The notes beneath the pieces were generated by a model. The model did not search any database, was not told where the DNA came from, and saw only the letters and a list, made by a program, of their open reading frames with translations. Below, in pieces: positions 23,593-32,633 of a DNA stretch of 64,000 nt; position 1 is the first letter of the stretch; every line of letters begins with the position of its first letter. The translations under genes were made by a program, and so were the position numbers. This stretch comes from Sphingobacterium sp. B16(2022). GTDB lineage: Bacteria; Bacteroidota; Bacteroidia; Sphingobacteriales; Sphingobacteriaceae. The stretch spans positions 310,001 through 374,000 of the forward strand of contig NZ_JAAUVN010000004.1 of assembly GCF_012030425.1 (NCBI RefSeq), given 5' to 3'.

Positions 23593-25197
23593 CTAATATC
23601 CAACTCCTGTTCTCCTTGGTTGTCTAATAGGAGGCCAAATACCCGGTTTACCATCACTTCCCGCCGGAAGCACCCTTTGCTCCCGATTAACCAACTTGGC
23701 CTCCTCAGAGGCTTTATAAGCCATTACAGCAGTAAGAATTACATTATACTTGAGATCATCAAACACTAACTTATCATAAGTATCCAAATTGGTATGCCAT
23801 GTATTTGAAAAGTAACCCCAAGACAATGAACTTAACATAAAAGCAGGTACTCCAGCAGCAACGAAAGATGAGTGGTCTGATCCCCCGCCTCCTGGTGATC
23901 CCGGAAATTCTGTTTTGATATCTTTTGTAACATGTGCAGGCACAGCAGACATCCAACGGGATATAAAGTCATAAGCATGTACAAAGCCTGAGCCATTAAT
24001 TCGCTCGACACGGCCTGTACCGTTATCTAAGTTGAAAACAGCTTGTGTATTTTCTATAATCTCTGGATTGTCCAAGACAAACGAACGCGAGCCGTTTAGC
24101 CCCTGTTCTTCACTTCCCCACAAACCGATTAGTATAGTTCGCTTAGGATTTGGCAATATCTTTTTCAAAATACGTGCGACTTCCATCATAGCGATAGTTC
24201 CGGTTCCATTGTCTGTTGCTCCCGAACCTCCCTCCCAGGAATCAAGGTGAGCTGAAAGAATAACGTATTCGTTCGGAAATTGACTTCCTTTAATTTCAGC
24301 AATAGTATTAAAGGAAGGTACGTTTCCTAGATCCTTTGAAGCAGTCTCGACACTGATCTTTGTACTGATTCCCTTTTCGGTTAAACGGTATAACATACCA
24401 TAATCTTCTAAGGAGATATCGAGCGATGGCGCCTTATATGACCGTGCTCCAAATATTTTATTCGCTCCAAATTCTTTTGACCAATTGCTGGTCAATATCC
24501 CTACGGCACCTGCATCTTCCAACATGGCTGGGATAGAATTTGCAGATACTCCAGAAGCTTTGATACGGTTGTTCCATAAAACTGCAAGAGAGTCCCGAGA
24601 AACTTTCATCCGTTCAATGGATTCCTTGGTCCCATACTCTTCCCAATTATGATCCGGACGACCGGTTGGCTGTGGCATTGAAATCATCACAAATTTACCT
24701 TTAACAGATGGAAGCCATTTATGAAATGACAAGGAATCCTTTAAATCTGGTAGGCTAATAACTTCCGCTTGTATACTTTTCCCTTTTGTACTCGGACTCC
24801 ATGCAAGCTGTGTTCCGGCCAATGATTTGACACGGGGTGCAATCATATCGATATGTGAAATACCGCGTTCCCATCCTCGCCATTCACCAAATTTTTGATT
24901 TTGAGCTGTAATGCCCCAACTTTCAAATTTAGCAACTGCCCATTCATTTGCACGGGTCATACCTGGAGTTCCCACTAAGCGGGGACCAACTACATCTAAC
25001 AGTTCAAACGCGAGTGATTCCAGCTGAGAGTTATGATTGGCTTCTGCTACAATTTTTTGCACAATAGGCTCTAATACCTGCGATCCCTGCTGTGATCGAT
25101 TTTGTGCAAATCCATGATCTAGCGTAAAAAAGCTAAAAAACAAGGTATAACCTAAGACTCTTTTTGAGAAAATATACGTGAGATAAGTTCTTTTCAT
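23593..25197 (-). CDS. M28-family metallopeptidase with PA domain, exported
   Basis: A zinc aminopeptidase/carboxypeptidase-type enzyme acting outside the cytoplasm. 534 residues: signal peptide (ending FAQ); first part of the M28 domain; a protease-associated insertion (about 140-290); then the metal-binding core: LSAHLDSWEGGSGATDNGTG (His and Asp ligands), the catalytic Glu in GLWGSEEQGLNG, Asp in FNLDNGTGR, and His in the final TWHTNLDTYDKL. GGGGSDHSSF is the usual region before the last ligand. The C-terminal tail is basic and proline-rich. It is transcribed alone. Substrate specificity cannot be told from the sequence. Confidence 0.92.
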   Translation of the reverse strand: MKRTYLTYIFSKRVLGYTLFFSFFTLDHGFAQNRSQQGSQVLEPIVQKIVAEANHNSQLESLAFELLDVVGPRLVGTPGMTRANEWAVAKFESWGITAQNQKFGEWRGWERGISHIDMIAPRVKSLAGTQLAWSPSTKGKSIQAEVISLPDLKDSLSFHKWLPSVKGKFVMISMPQPTGRPDHNWEEYGTKESIERMKVSRDSLAVLWNNRIKASGVSANSIPAMLEDAGAVGILTSNWSKEFGANKIFGARSYKAPSLDISLEDYGMLYRLTEKGISTKISVETASKDLGNVPSFNTIAEIKGSQFPNEYVILSAHLDSWEGGSGATDNGTGTIAMMEVARILKKILPNPKRTILIGLWGSEEQGLNGSRSFVLDNPEIIENTQAVFNLDNGTGRVERINGSGFVHAYDFISRWMSAVPAHVTKDIKTEFPGSPGGGGSDHSSFVAAGVPAFMLSSLSWGYFSNTWHTNLDTYDKLVFDDLKYNVILTAVMAYKASEEAKLVNREQRVLPAGSDGKPGIWPPIRQPRRTGVGY

Positions 25198-25407
25198 AAA
25201 ATATAATATGTAAGGATTTTAATAAGGCCACTTAAAAATCGAAATTTATATTGACATTCACGACTTTGCACTGATTTTATTACAAAAAAGACAGATTATT
25301 AACGATCCAAATGATTTGGAAAATCTAAAAAGAATTCCAAAAAGAATTCTTCAAAACAGATAAAGGAGAATTTACAATCACTGTTTGAAAAAGGGATATT
25401 ACAAAAA

Positions 25408-25431
25408 AAGCCTCCGATAAATCGGAGGCTT
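25408..25431 (-). terminator. Terminator of typA
   Basis: AAGCCTCCGA with its complement around TAAA; on the minus strand a T run follows. It lies 29 bases after the typA stop. Confidence 0.8.
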
Positions 25432-25459
25432 CTATATTATTTTAAATCTAATGAGATCA

Positions 25460-27259
25460 TTAAACTTTTTTGTTCACTTTACGTTCACCTTCTGTTAAGT
25501 AGATCTTACGTAAACGGATAGACTGCGGAGTAACCTCAATATATTCGTCACCTTGGATATACTCCATTGATTCTTCTAAAGAGAATTTGATCGCTGGTGC
25601 AATACGCGTATTATCATCAGTACCAGAAGCACGCATATTCGTTAATTGTTTCGCTTTAACGATATTGATTGTTAAATCGTTATCACGGATATGCTCTCCT
25701 AAAATTTGTCCTTCATAGATATCTACTCCTGGATCAACGAAGAATTTACCACGATCTTGTAATTTATCGATAGAATAAGCTGTTGTAGTACCTTTATCTA
25801 AAGAGATCAATACACCATGTTGACGTCCAGGGATTGTACCTTTCCAAGGCTCGTAACCTTTCAAACGGTGAGCCATAACAGCTTCACCAGCAGTAGCAGT
25901 CAATACGTTGTTACGCAAACCGATGATACCACGAGAAGGGATTTCGAACTCTAAGTGTTGCATTTCACCTTTAGTCTCCATAATCAATAACTCACCTTTA
26001 CGTTGTGTTACCAATTCGATTACTTTACCAGAAACTTCAGCAGGAACATCTACGACCAATACTTCGACTGGCTCACATTTCTTACCATCAATTTCTTTCA
26101 AGATAACTTGTGGCTGACCTACTTGCAATTCGTAACCTTCGCGACGCATTGTTTCGATCAATACAGATAAATGGAGAATACCACGACCATATACTAACCA
26201 TGCATCAGGAGATTCAGTAGGAACTACACGTAATGCTAAGTTTTTCTCTAATTCTTTTTGTAAACGATCATGGATGTGACGAGAAGTAACTAATTTACCT
26301 TCTTTACCAAAGAAAGGAGAGTTATTAATCGTGAACAACATGTTCATTGTAGGTTCATCAATATGAATAACCTCTAATTGCTCTGGGTTTTCGAAATCAG
26401 CAATAGTATCACCGATATCAAAACCTTCGATACCAACTACAGCACAGATATCACCACAAGCAACTTCTGTAACACGACGACGACCTAAACCTTCAAACGT
26501 ATGTAACTCTTTTACACGAGATTTAACGATTTTACCATCGCGTTTCATCAATGAAATAGGTTGGTTCTCTTTGATTGTTCCACGTGCAACACGACCAATA
26601 GCGATACGACCTACGAAAGTAGAGTAATCTAAAGATGTGATTTGCATTTGCAAAGTACCTTCATTAAAAGGAGATGGTGGGAAGTGAGAGATGATAGCAT
26701 CTAACAATTCAGATACATCTTCTTTAGGCTCTTTCCAATCTGTTGACATCCAACCATTTTTAGAAGAACCGTATAATACTGGAAACGCCAATTGCTCTTC
26801 AGTAGCATCTAAGCTAAAGAATAAATCAAATACATTTTCATATACTTCTTCAGGACGACAGTTTTCTTTGTCTACTTTATTAACAACTACCAAAGGTTTC
26901 AAGCCTAAAGCTAAAGCTTTTTGTGTAACGAAACGAGTTTGAGGCATAGGACCTTCAAAAGCATCTACTAATAACACAACACCATCAGCCATCTTCAAGA
27001 CACGCTCAACCTCACCACCGAAATCGGCGTGACCAGGAGTGTCAATAACGTTGATTTTCACACCTTTGTATTGAACAGAAACGTTTTTAGCAACGATTGT
27101 AATACCGCGTTCACGCTCTAGATCGTTATTATCTAAAATTAAATCACCTGTACCATCATTATCTCTAAAAAGATTTGTGAAGTGTAAGATTTTGTCTACC
27201 AACGTAGTTTTACCGTGATCGACGTGAGCGATAATCGCTATATTTCTAATATTTTGCAT
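25460..27259 (-). CDS. typA: Ribosome-associated GTPase TypA/BipA
   Basis: A translational GTPase that binds the ribosome and helps assembly and stress adaptation. 599 residues. G1 AHVDHGKTTL (residue 11 on), G2 region RERGITI, G3 DTPGHADF, G4 NKVDKE, then the EF-Tu-like domain 2 and EF-G-like domains III and V. The C-terminal domain special to this family (about 480-599) carries GVLISLDKGTTTAYSIDKLQDRG as its start region. The length and motifs are standard. The promoter box TATCTTTG lies 33 bases upstream. Upstream, kbl is read in the same direction but ends 78 bases before. Confidence 0.97.
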   Translation of the reverse strand: MQNIRNIAIIAHVDHGKTTLVDKILHFTNLFRDNDGTGDLILDNNDLERERGITIVAKNVSVQYKGVKINVIDTPGHADFGGEVERVLKMADGVVLLVDAFEGPMPQTRFVTQKALALGLKPLVVVNKVDKENCRPEEVYENVFDLFFSLDATEEQLAFPVLYGSSKNGWMSTDWKEPKEDVSELLDAIISHFPPSPFNEGTLQMQITSLDYSTFVGRIAIGRVARGTIKENQPISLMKRDGKIVKSRVKELHTFEGLGRRRVTEVACGDICAVVGIEGFDIGDTIADFENPEQLEVIHIDEPTMNMLFTINNSPFFGKEGKLVTSRHIHDRLQKELEKNLALRVVPTESPDAWLVYGRGILHLSVLIETMRREGYELQVGQPQVILKEIDGKKCEPVEVLVVDVPAEVSGKVIELVTQRKGELLIMETKGEMQHLEFEIPSRGIIGLRNNVLTATAGEAVMAHRLKGYEPWKGTIPGRQHGVLISLDKGTTTAYSIDKLQDRGKFFVDPGVDIYEGQILGEHIRDNDLTINIVKAKQLTNMRASGTDDNTRIAPAIKFSLEESMEYIQGDEYIEVTPQSIRLRKIYLTEGERKVNKKV

Positions 27260-27291
27260 CCAGCAAGTAAATTTGTTTTAAATTCAGGGTG

Positions 27292-27299
27292 CAAAGATA
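27292..27299 (-). promoter_or_regulatory. typA promoter, -7 box TATCTTTG
   Basis: An exact TAnnTTTG match on the minus strand, 33 bases ahead of the ATG at 27259. No -33 box was visible. Confidence 0.5.
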
Positions 27300-27337
27300 A
27301 GTATTTTGCATCATAAATTCATATAACTATGTGTATT

Positions 27338-28528
27338 TTATTTGATTACAGCTAAATCTTTTCCAACTTTTATGAATGCTGCTATTGCTTTATCCAAATG
27401 ACTGATCTCATGACCTGCCGAAATCTGAACACGGATACGTGCTTTTCCTTGTGGAACAACAGGGTAATAGAAACCAATTACATAGATTCCTTCTGCCAAC
27501 ATTCTGGTTGCAAATTCTTGTGCTAATTTTGCATCATACAGCATAACAGGCACAATAGGGTGAAATCCCGGTTTAATATCAAAACCTGCTGCTGTCATTT
27601 TTTCACGGAAATAAGCTGTATTTGCTTCTAATTTATCGCGTAAGTCTGTCGTTTCACTTAGCATGTCTAAGACTGCTACAGAAGCTCCTGCGATGGCTGG
27701 CGCTAAAGTATTGGAGAACAAGTATGGACGGGAACGCTGACGTAACATATCGATAATTTCTTTACGACCAGAAGTAAAACCTCCAGATGCACCACCTAAT
27801 GCTTTACCTAACGTTCCAGTAATGATATCAACGCGATCAATTACATTATATAATTCATGTGTTCCACGTCCAGTTTTACCAATAAAACCTGTACAGTGTG
27901 ACTCATCGATCATCACTAATGCTTCATATTTATCTGCTAGATCACAGATCTGATCTAATGGGGCTACGGAACCGTCCATAGAGAATGCTCCGTCTGTAAC
28001 GATAATACGGTGACGCGCGCCAGAAGCCGCTTGTAACTGAGCTTCTAAATCTGCCATATTCGCGTTTTTATAACGGAAACGTTGTGCTTTACACAAACGG
28101 ACACCATCGATAATAGATGCATGATTCAATTCATCTGAAATGATCGCATCTTCTGCACCTAATAAAGGTTCGAATACTCCGCCATTGGCATCAAATGCCG
28201 CCGCATATAAAATAGTATCTTCTGTTCCTAAAAATTTAGAAATTTTTGCTTCCAACTCTTTGTGAATATCCTGTGTTCCACAAATAAAACGTACTGATGA
28301 CATTCCATATCCATGTGAATCAATTGCTTTTTTTGCTGCTTCAGTTACTTTAGGATGTGATGATAATCCTAAATAGTTATTTGCACAAAAATTGATGACT
28401 TCTTCACCAGTGCTTACTTTAATATCAGCACCTTGAGGCGTAGTAATTACGCGTTCTTCTTTATACAAACCAGCTTCTTTGATAGCTGCTAATTCTTTCT
28501 GCAATGCAGGTTGAAGAGTTTTATACAT
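27338..28528 (-). CDS. kbl: Glycine C-acetyltransferase (2-amino-3-ketobutyrate CoA ligase)
   Basis: Pyridoxal-phosphate enzyme that cleaves 2-amino-3-oxobutanoate with CoA into glycine and acetyl-CoA, the second step of threonine breakdown. 396 residues, cytoplasmic. Landmarks: FCANNYLGLSSHPKV, the cofactor pocket around AAAFDANGGVFEPLLG and DELNHASIIDG, the Asp and His in IDESHCTGFIGKTGRG, and the Schiff-base Lys in GTLGKALGGASGG. The close relatives KBL and 8-amino-7-oxononanoate synthase (BioF) share this fold. I call it Kbl from the sequence DESHCTGFIGKTGRGT and length. No tdh is adjacent. Confidence 0.93.
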   Translation of the reverse strand: MYKTLQPALQKELAAIKEAGLYKEERVITTPQGADIKVSTGEEVINFCANNYLGLSSHPKVTEAAKKAIDSHGYGMSSVRFICGTQDIHKELEAKISKFLGTEDTILYAAAFDANGGVFEPLLGAEDAIISDELNHASIIDGVRLCKAQRFRYKNANMADLEAQLQAASGARHRIIVTDGAFSMDGSVAPLDQICDLADKYEALVMIDESHCTGFIGKTGRGTHELYNVIDRVDIITGTLGKALGGASGGFTSGRKEIIDMLRQRSRPYLFSNTLAPAIAGASVAVLDMLSETTDLRDKLEANTAYFREKMTAAGFDIKPGFHPIVPVMLYDAKLAQEFATRMLAEGIYVIGFYYPVVPQGKARIRVQISAGHEISHLDKAIAAFIKVGKDLAVIK

Positions 28529-28611
28529 AATAATTCAAAATTTTCTACAATAATAAGATTTTATAAGAGCATTTACTCCACTTATAAATGAAGTTTATGT
28601 TATTAATGCCT

Positions 28612-28619
28612 CAAAAGTA
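28612..28619 (-). promoter_or_regulatory. kbl promoter, -7 box TACTTTTG
   Basis: TACTTTTG on the minus strand fits TAnnTTTG and lies 84 bases ahead of the kbl start; a TTG lies 16 bases further upstream. Confidence 0.45.
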
Positions 28620-28643
28620 TGTGAAACCGTTTGCACAATTTTA

Positions 28644-29891
28644 CTATTCATAACGTAATGCTTCTACAGGATCTAATTTTGAAGCTTTTGATGCAGGGTA
28701 ATAGCCTGAGAGCATACCCACCAGAACACATACAGTAAAACCTAATATGATCCAATTCCAAGGAACAATAAATGATGCACCCAATTGTAATGCCAGCAGG
28801 TTGCCGATAACGATACCCAATATAATTCCTGCTGCCCCACCAATTAAACAGATAACAACTGCTTCTATTAAGAACTGTTTACGTATCACCGAAGGGGTTG
28901 CTCCAATTGCCTTACGGATTCCAATCTCGCGCGTCCGCTCTGTTACAGAAACCAGCATAATATTCATTAAACCGATGGAAGCTCCTATTAATGTTATTAA
29001 TGCAATCACGATTGCTCCCATTGTAATGATAACCATATTTTGAAGTAAGATCTGCGCAACCGCATCAGATTTCGTGATTTCAAAATCAGATGTTTGTTTA
29101 GCTGTCAACCCACGTATATTACGGAACACAATAGTAGCCTCCCCTACTGCGGCTTCTAAGCGGACCGGATCATTAACCGATATCGTAATGGTATAAGAAG
29201 GCTCAACACCACCCATTACTGTTCTTGCTTTTACCAAAGGTATCAAACAGGCCTTATCAGCGCCCATACCAGCGCTTGATCCCTTATTTTTTAATACTCC
29301 GATTACTTGATAACGCACCCCACCGATTGTCATAAATTCACCTATCGGATTGATGGTGCCTTTAAATAATTTTTGATATATTTCATCACCGATAATGACA
29401 ACAGGACTTCCTTTATAAACTTCCTGATTCGTAAAATTACGACCAATAGACAAGTTATATCCGGATGTTTTTAAATAGGATTCATCTGATCCGATGACAC
29501 CGATATTAGGATTTGTTTTTTCTGATTTATATTTTGCGGTTGCTGCCCATGAAACATTCACGTTGAGCGAGGTGACGGCGTCAAACTTATATTGTTCTTT
29601 AAAGCTGACCGCTTCACGGTATGTAATGGATGAATATACCTTCGACTGCTCACCGCTATTTCCAATGCGGACATTCAGACCGCGATTCCGAATATTAAAT
29701 GAATTGGATCCCATTGAAGAAAAGGAGTCTGTTAAAGACGATTTAATCGCATCTATAGATGTTAAAACACCTATAAGTGCCGTAATGCCTATTGCGATAA
29801 TCAGTGCTGTCAGAAATGTGCGCAACTTATTGCCTACAATGGATTGGAGAGCAAGTTTTATATTCTCTGAATAGGACATTTTAACAGCCAT
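28644..29891 (-). CDS. MacB/FtsX-type ABC transporter permease
   Basis: An inner-membrane protein of a type VII ABC transporter. 415 residues with one N-terminal transmembrane helix (about 21-43), a large periplasmic domain (about 45-285), and three C-terminal helices (about 290-315, 335-362, 378-402). The family motifs are LRTFLTALIIAIGITALIG and GLMNIMLVSVTERTREIGIRKAIGATPS, ending YYPASKASKLDPVEALRYE. Such permeases work with a LolD-like ATPase, often in the same operon, but none is next to this gene, so the partner is elsewhere. The cargo may be a lipoprotein or small molecule; unknown. Met5 is an alternative start. Confidence 0.9.
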   Translation of the reverse strand: MAVKMSYSENIKLALQSIVGNKLRTFLTALIIAIGITALIGVLTSIDAIKSSLTDSFSSMGSNSFNIRNRGLNVRIGNSGEQSKVYSSITYREAVSFKEQYKFDAVTSLNVNVSWAATAKYKSEKTNPNIGVIGSDESYLKTSGYNLSIGRNFTNQEVYKGSPVVIIGDEIYQKLFKGTINPIGEFMTIGGVRYQVIGVLKNKGSSAGMGADKACLIPLVKARTVMGGVEPSYTITISVNDPVRLEAAVGEATIVFRNIRGLTAKQTSDFEITKSDAVAQILLQNMVIITMGAIVIALITLIGASIGLMNIMLVSVTERTREIGIRKAIGATPSVIRKQFLIEAVVICLIGGAAGIILGIVIGNLLALQLGASFIVPWNWIILGFTVCVLVGMLSGYYPASKASKLDPVEALRYE

Positions 29892-29981
29892 AGCAATTCT
29901 ATCGTTAATATTTAGATTGCTGAAATTACTGCTATTAAATTAATTTTACAATGTTTTTAATAATTAAAGACCCTAAAAGAA

Positions 29982-30010
29982 AAAGCGCCCTTATAAATAA
30001 GTAGCGCTTT
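29982..30010 (-). terminator. Terminator of the DUF2147 gene
   Basis: Outer stem AAAGCGC with GCGCTTT and an inner CTTAT/ATAAG stem; T-rich on the minus strand after it. It lies 20 bases after the stop codon at 30030. Confidence 0.65.
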
Positions 30011-30029
30011 CCATTTTTTTACCAAAGCT

Positions 30030-30458
30030 TTAGTTCACCCTTTTCCATGATTCAGTACGTCCGAATAAACTGACGCCCACATAGCCCCTGATATCTAACT
30101 TATCTGTTCCCTGTAAGGTCATTTTACAACTATAGGTTTTTCCTGTTTTTGGATCATATATTTTACCGTCCTGATAGACATTACCATCTTTTGAAAAGTT
30201 AGTCAAAATCTCTAAGCCCTGAACCTGTCTGCTTTGCAAACTTTTATCGGGATTCTTAACGTCCTTTTTAATATTACCCTGTGCATCATTTGGTTCTTTC
30301 AACCAATATAGTTTACCAAAATACTTTTCACCTTTTTTGTAGATTTCTATTCTACCCTCTCCACTAGGATTCTGCCATTTTCCAATAATAGGGTCAGATT
30401 GTGCAAAAATTAATACTGACGTAAATACCAGCATCAGTGTCATGATCATCTTTTTCAT
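30030..30458 (-). CDS. DUF2147-family exported protein
   Basis: 142 residues with a signal peptide (ending FAQ). The mature domain opens DPIIGKWQNPSGEGRIEIYKKGEKYFGKLYWL, the signature of DUF2147, a small lipocalin-like beta-barrel, and closes with LDIRGYVGVSLFGRTESWKRV. A related structure bound small ligands, but its role is not known. It is a monocistronic gene with its own terminator. No adjacent gene explains it. Confidence 0.88.
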   Translation of the reverse strand: MKKMIMTLMLVFTSVLIFAQSDPIIGKWQNPSGEGRIEIYKKGEKYFGKLYWLKEPNDAQGNIKKDVKNPDKSLQSRQVQGLEILTNFSKDGNVYQDGKIYDPKTGKTYSCKMTLQGTDKLDIRGYVGVSLFGRTESWKRVN

Positions 30459-30626
30459 ATTGTCTCTGTTATAATTGTTTATGTGAATTTACAAAATTTA
30501 TATTATGCAAGCATAACATATATGCAATTAATTATATTAAACAGATTAAAGTACCAAAAGTTTAATTTGGGAGAGACGAATAGCAAACGATCGTTTAGGA
30601 GTAGAATTTGGCACCGCATTTGATGA

Positions 30627-30634
30627 TAATTTTG
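30627..30634 (+). promoter_or_regulatory. Holin-like gene promoter, -7 box TAATTTTG
   Basis: Fits TAnnTTTG, 27 bases ahead of the ATG at 30662. A TTTG lies at 30607-30610, 16 bases upstream, slightly close for a -33 element. Confidence 0.4.
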
Positions 30635-30661
30635 TAAGATTAACTTAAAATTATAAATATC

Positions 30662-31009
30662 ATGAAATTCATTATTAGCCTACTTATTACAGGTGTAGTG
30701 ATTGCACTAGCAGCCTACATATCTCCAGGAGTACATGTTGCCAGCTTTCTTTGGGCTATCATAACAGGTCTTGTTATTGGATTTGTTAATGCTACCGTTG
30801 GTTCGATTTTAAGATTGTTCACTTTTCCATTAAATTGGTTAACACTGGGACTAGTTTCTTTTATCATCACTGTGCTCATGATATTATTAACAGATTCATT
30901 ACTCGGATCTAAATTTGATGTTTCCGGCTTCTGGACAGCAGCGCTCTTTGCAATTGTAGTAGCGGTGCTAGAAATGATCATTGGAAAAATGTTTCCTAGC
31001 AAAGATTAA
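30662..31009 (+). CDS. Phage-holin-4_2-type membrane protein (YvlD-like)
   Basis: 115 residues, almost entirely hydrophobic: four transmembrane helices (about 4-22, 27-48, 55-76, 85-108). It has the family core GLVIGFVNATVGSILRLFTFPLNWLTLGLVSF spread over two helices. Despite the family name, chromosomal members like this one are widespread small inner-membrane proteins of unknown role, and there is no phage context here. It stands alone with a strong shared terminator after it. Confidence 0.85.
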   Translation: MKFIISLLITGVVIALAAYISPGVHVASFLWAIITGLVIGFVNATVGSILRLFTFPLNWLTLGLVSFIITVLMILLTDSLLGSKFDVSGFWTAALFAIVVAVLEMIIGKMFPSKD

Positions 31010-31025
31010 AATAAAACTTTTCAAA

Positions 31026-31065
31026 ATACAAAAAAGCCAATCCAAAAAGATTGGCTTTTTTGTAT
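31026..31065. terminator. Two-way terminator between the holin-like and SusD genes
   Basis: A 17-bp perfect stem (arms 31026-31042 and 31049-31065) with loop CAAAAA, and A/T runs on both sides, between convergent genes. Confidence 0.85.
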
Positions 31066-31111
31066 TGATGATGAGGTCTTTTGTTTCATTAAGATTCTGT
31101 AACAAAAGAAC

Positions 31112-32623
31112 TCAATTAGCATCCCACCATACTCTATTGGTTAAAACTCCATTATCACCCTGGCTTACCACATTTTGGTTATTCGTATTGATTTCTGTTT
31201 CAGGATACATAAACCGCAATGGATACCCATTAGGCACTGGAGAAGACACAGAGTTAGGAAAGTTAGGGTATCCGAGTCTTCTAAAATCATTCCATGACTG
31301 AATGTTATTAATATTATTTAGAGCTAACCATTTCTGTGTGATGATACGCTCAATCTTATTCGTTGCAGTCGCATAGTTCACATTAGTCTGGTTGATATAA
31401 GATTGTACATTATAATTATTAACATTGAACAAATAATTAAATGATGCTTGTATCCCACTTTGATATAATTGACTTGCTATACCTGTTATCCAATCTCTTT
31501 CAACTGCTTCTGCTCGCAAGAAATTAGATTCTGCTAATGATATTAAAACAATAGATTGATTGAAAGATTTAATTATTCCTGCTGGTTGGTTTCCATTCTC
31601 ATTTGGTCCTTTTAAAGACGAAGTATTAACTGCTGCATACTCATCTTTTATCATATTTTCTCCCAAAATAACCCCTTTAAAGTCTCCGTTTATACTCACA
31701 TAATTTTGAGCCAATCTCGGGTCATTAAATTCTTTATATTTTCCAATAAGATACTGAGTAGGACGTATATTAGCATAATTAGCTACAGCTACTCCAGAAT
31801 TATTACGATAGTAGGTTTCGTAGAATGGATTAATCTTAGATGCTGTATTCAAAAAACCTGGGTTTACACTAGCATCTTCTTCTAAAAAGCCAGAACCTTC
31901 TTTTGTAATTTTAGCAATTTCCTCTGTAATATAAGATGCTTGACTCGAAACTTCAGACTGTCTTAACAATGCTCTTAATTTCAACGTATTTCCAAATTTT
32001 GCCCATTTCGTTTTATTTCCTTTGAATACAACATCATCATTTGCAGGAAGCAAAGAGGCAACTTTAATTTCTTCTATACCTTGAGTAATCAGATCTACAG
32101 ATTTTTTATATACATCTTTTCCGGACTCATAACTTGGGTGCAAAATCTTAGACCCTTTTAGGGCGTCCTCATAAGGCACATTATTATAGAAATCAACAAG
32201 TATAAAAAAATGGTATCCCATCATAATCTTTGCTATTCCTGAATAAAATTTAGCATCTTCTATTTCCGCCTGTTCTAATATTTCTTTATAATAAAACAAA
32301 TTATTATAAGTCGATTCCCAAACAGCCAATCCATCACGAGTATCTCTAATTCCTGGGCCATTATATATCTTGAGAGCTCCAAAAGAATTAATTCCTTCAT
32401 TTGAAGTACCCCAATATCCTCCCCAAAGACCTCCTATCTGGTTTAATTGAGTAGCTTCATATGCCGCTGATGTCACCAATGCTGCAGGAAGTTTAGCATT
32501 CAAACTTAAATTTTCCTTTATTGGGGAATTGGGGTTAACATTTACATCTAAAAAATCTTTGCAAGAAGTCAATGTGAAAAATGCAAAACTCATTAATCCT
32601 ATTTTTCTAATATTGTATTTCAT
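31112..32623 (-). CDS. SusD/RagB-family outer-membrane lipoprotein
   Basis: Surface lipoprotein that caps the SusC-type transporter and binds its cargo. 503 residues with a lipobox LTSC near residue 20 and the start of the mature form at CKDFLDVNVNPNSP, typical of the SusD-like_2 branch. The helical, TPR-like core follows, with the family region IAKIMMGYHFFILVDFYNNVPYEDALKG and a C-terminal WNDFRRLGYPNFP. It starts 10 bases after the SusC stop. No glycoside hydrolase or peptidase is adjacent, so the cargo is not evident. SusD-like_2 members handle diverse nutrients, including peptides. Confidence 0.92.
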   Translation of the reverse strand: MKYNIRKIGLMSFAFFTLTSCKDFLDVNVNPNSPIKENLSLNAKLPAALVTSAAYEATQLNQIGGLWGGYWGTSNEGINSFGALKIYNGPGIRDTRDGLAVWESTYNNLFYYKEILEQAEIEDAKFYSGIAKIMMGYHFFILVDFYNNVPYEDALKGSKILHPSYESGKDVYKKSVDLITQGIEEIKVASLLPANDDVVFKGNKTKWAKFGNTLKLRALLRQSEVSSQASYITEEIAKITKEGSGFLEEDASVNPGFLNTASKINPFYETYYRNNSGVAVANYANIRPTQYLIGKYKEFNDPRLAQNYVSINGDFKGVILGENMIKDEYAAVNTSSLKGPNENGNQPAGIIKSFNQSIVLISLAESNFLRAEAVERDWITGIASQLYQSGIQASFNYLFNVNNYNVQSYINQTNVNYATATNKIERIITQKWLALNNINNIQSWNDFRRLGYPNFPNSVSSPVPNGYPLRFMYPETEINTNNQNVVSQGDNGVLTNRVWWDAN

Positions 32624-32633
32624 TACGGTATTT

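Noticed and set aside
30662..31009. Holin-like gene as sign of a prophage
   Set aside because: No other phage gene is near; the family is common in chromosomes without phage.
32521..32545. TTGGGG repeats resembling the 2361 palindrome
   Set aside because: They lie inside the SusD coding region and are not palindromic.
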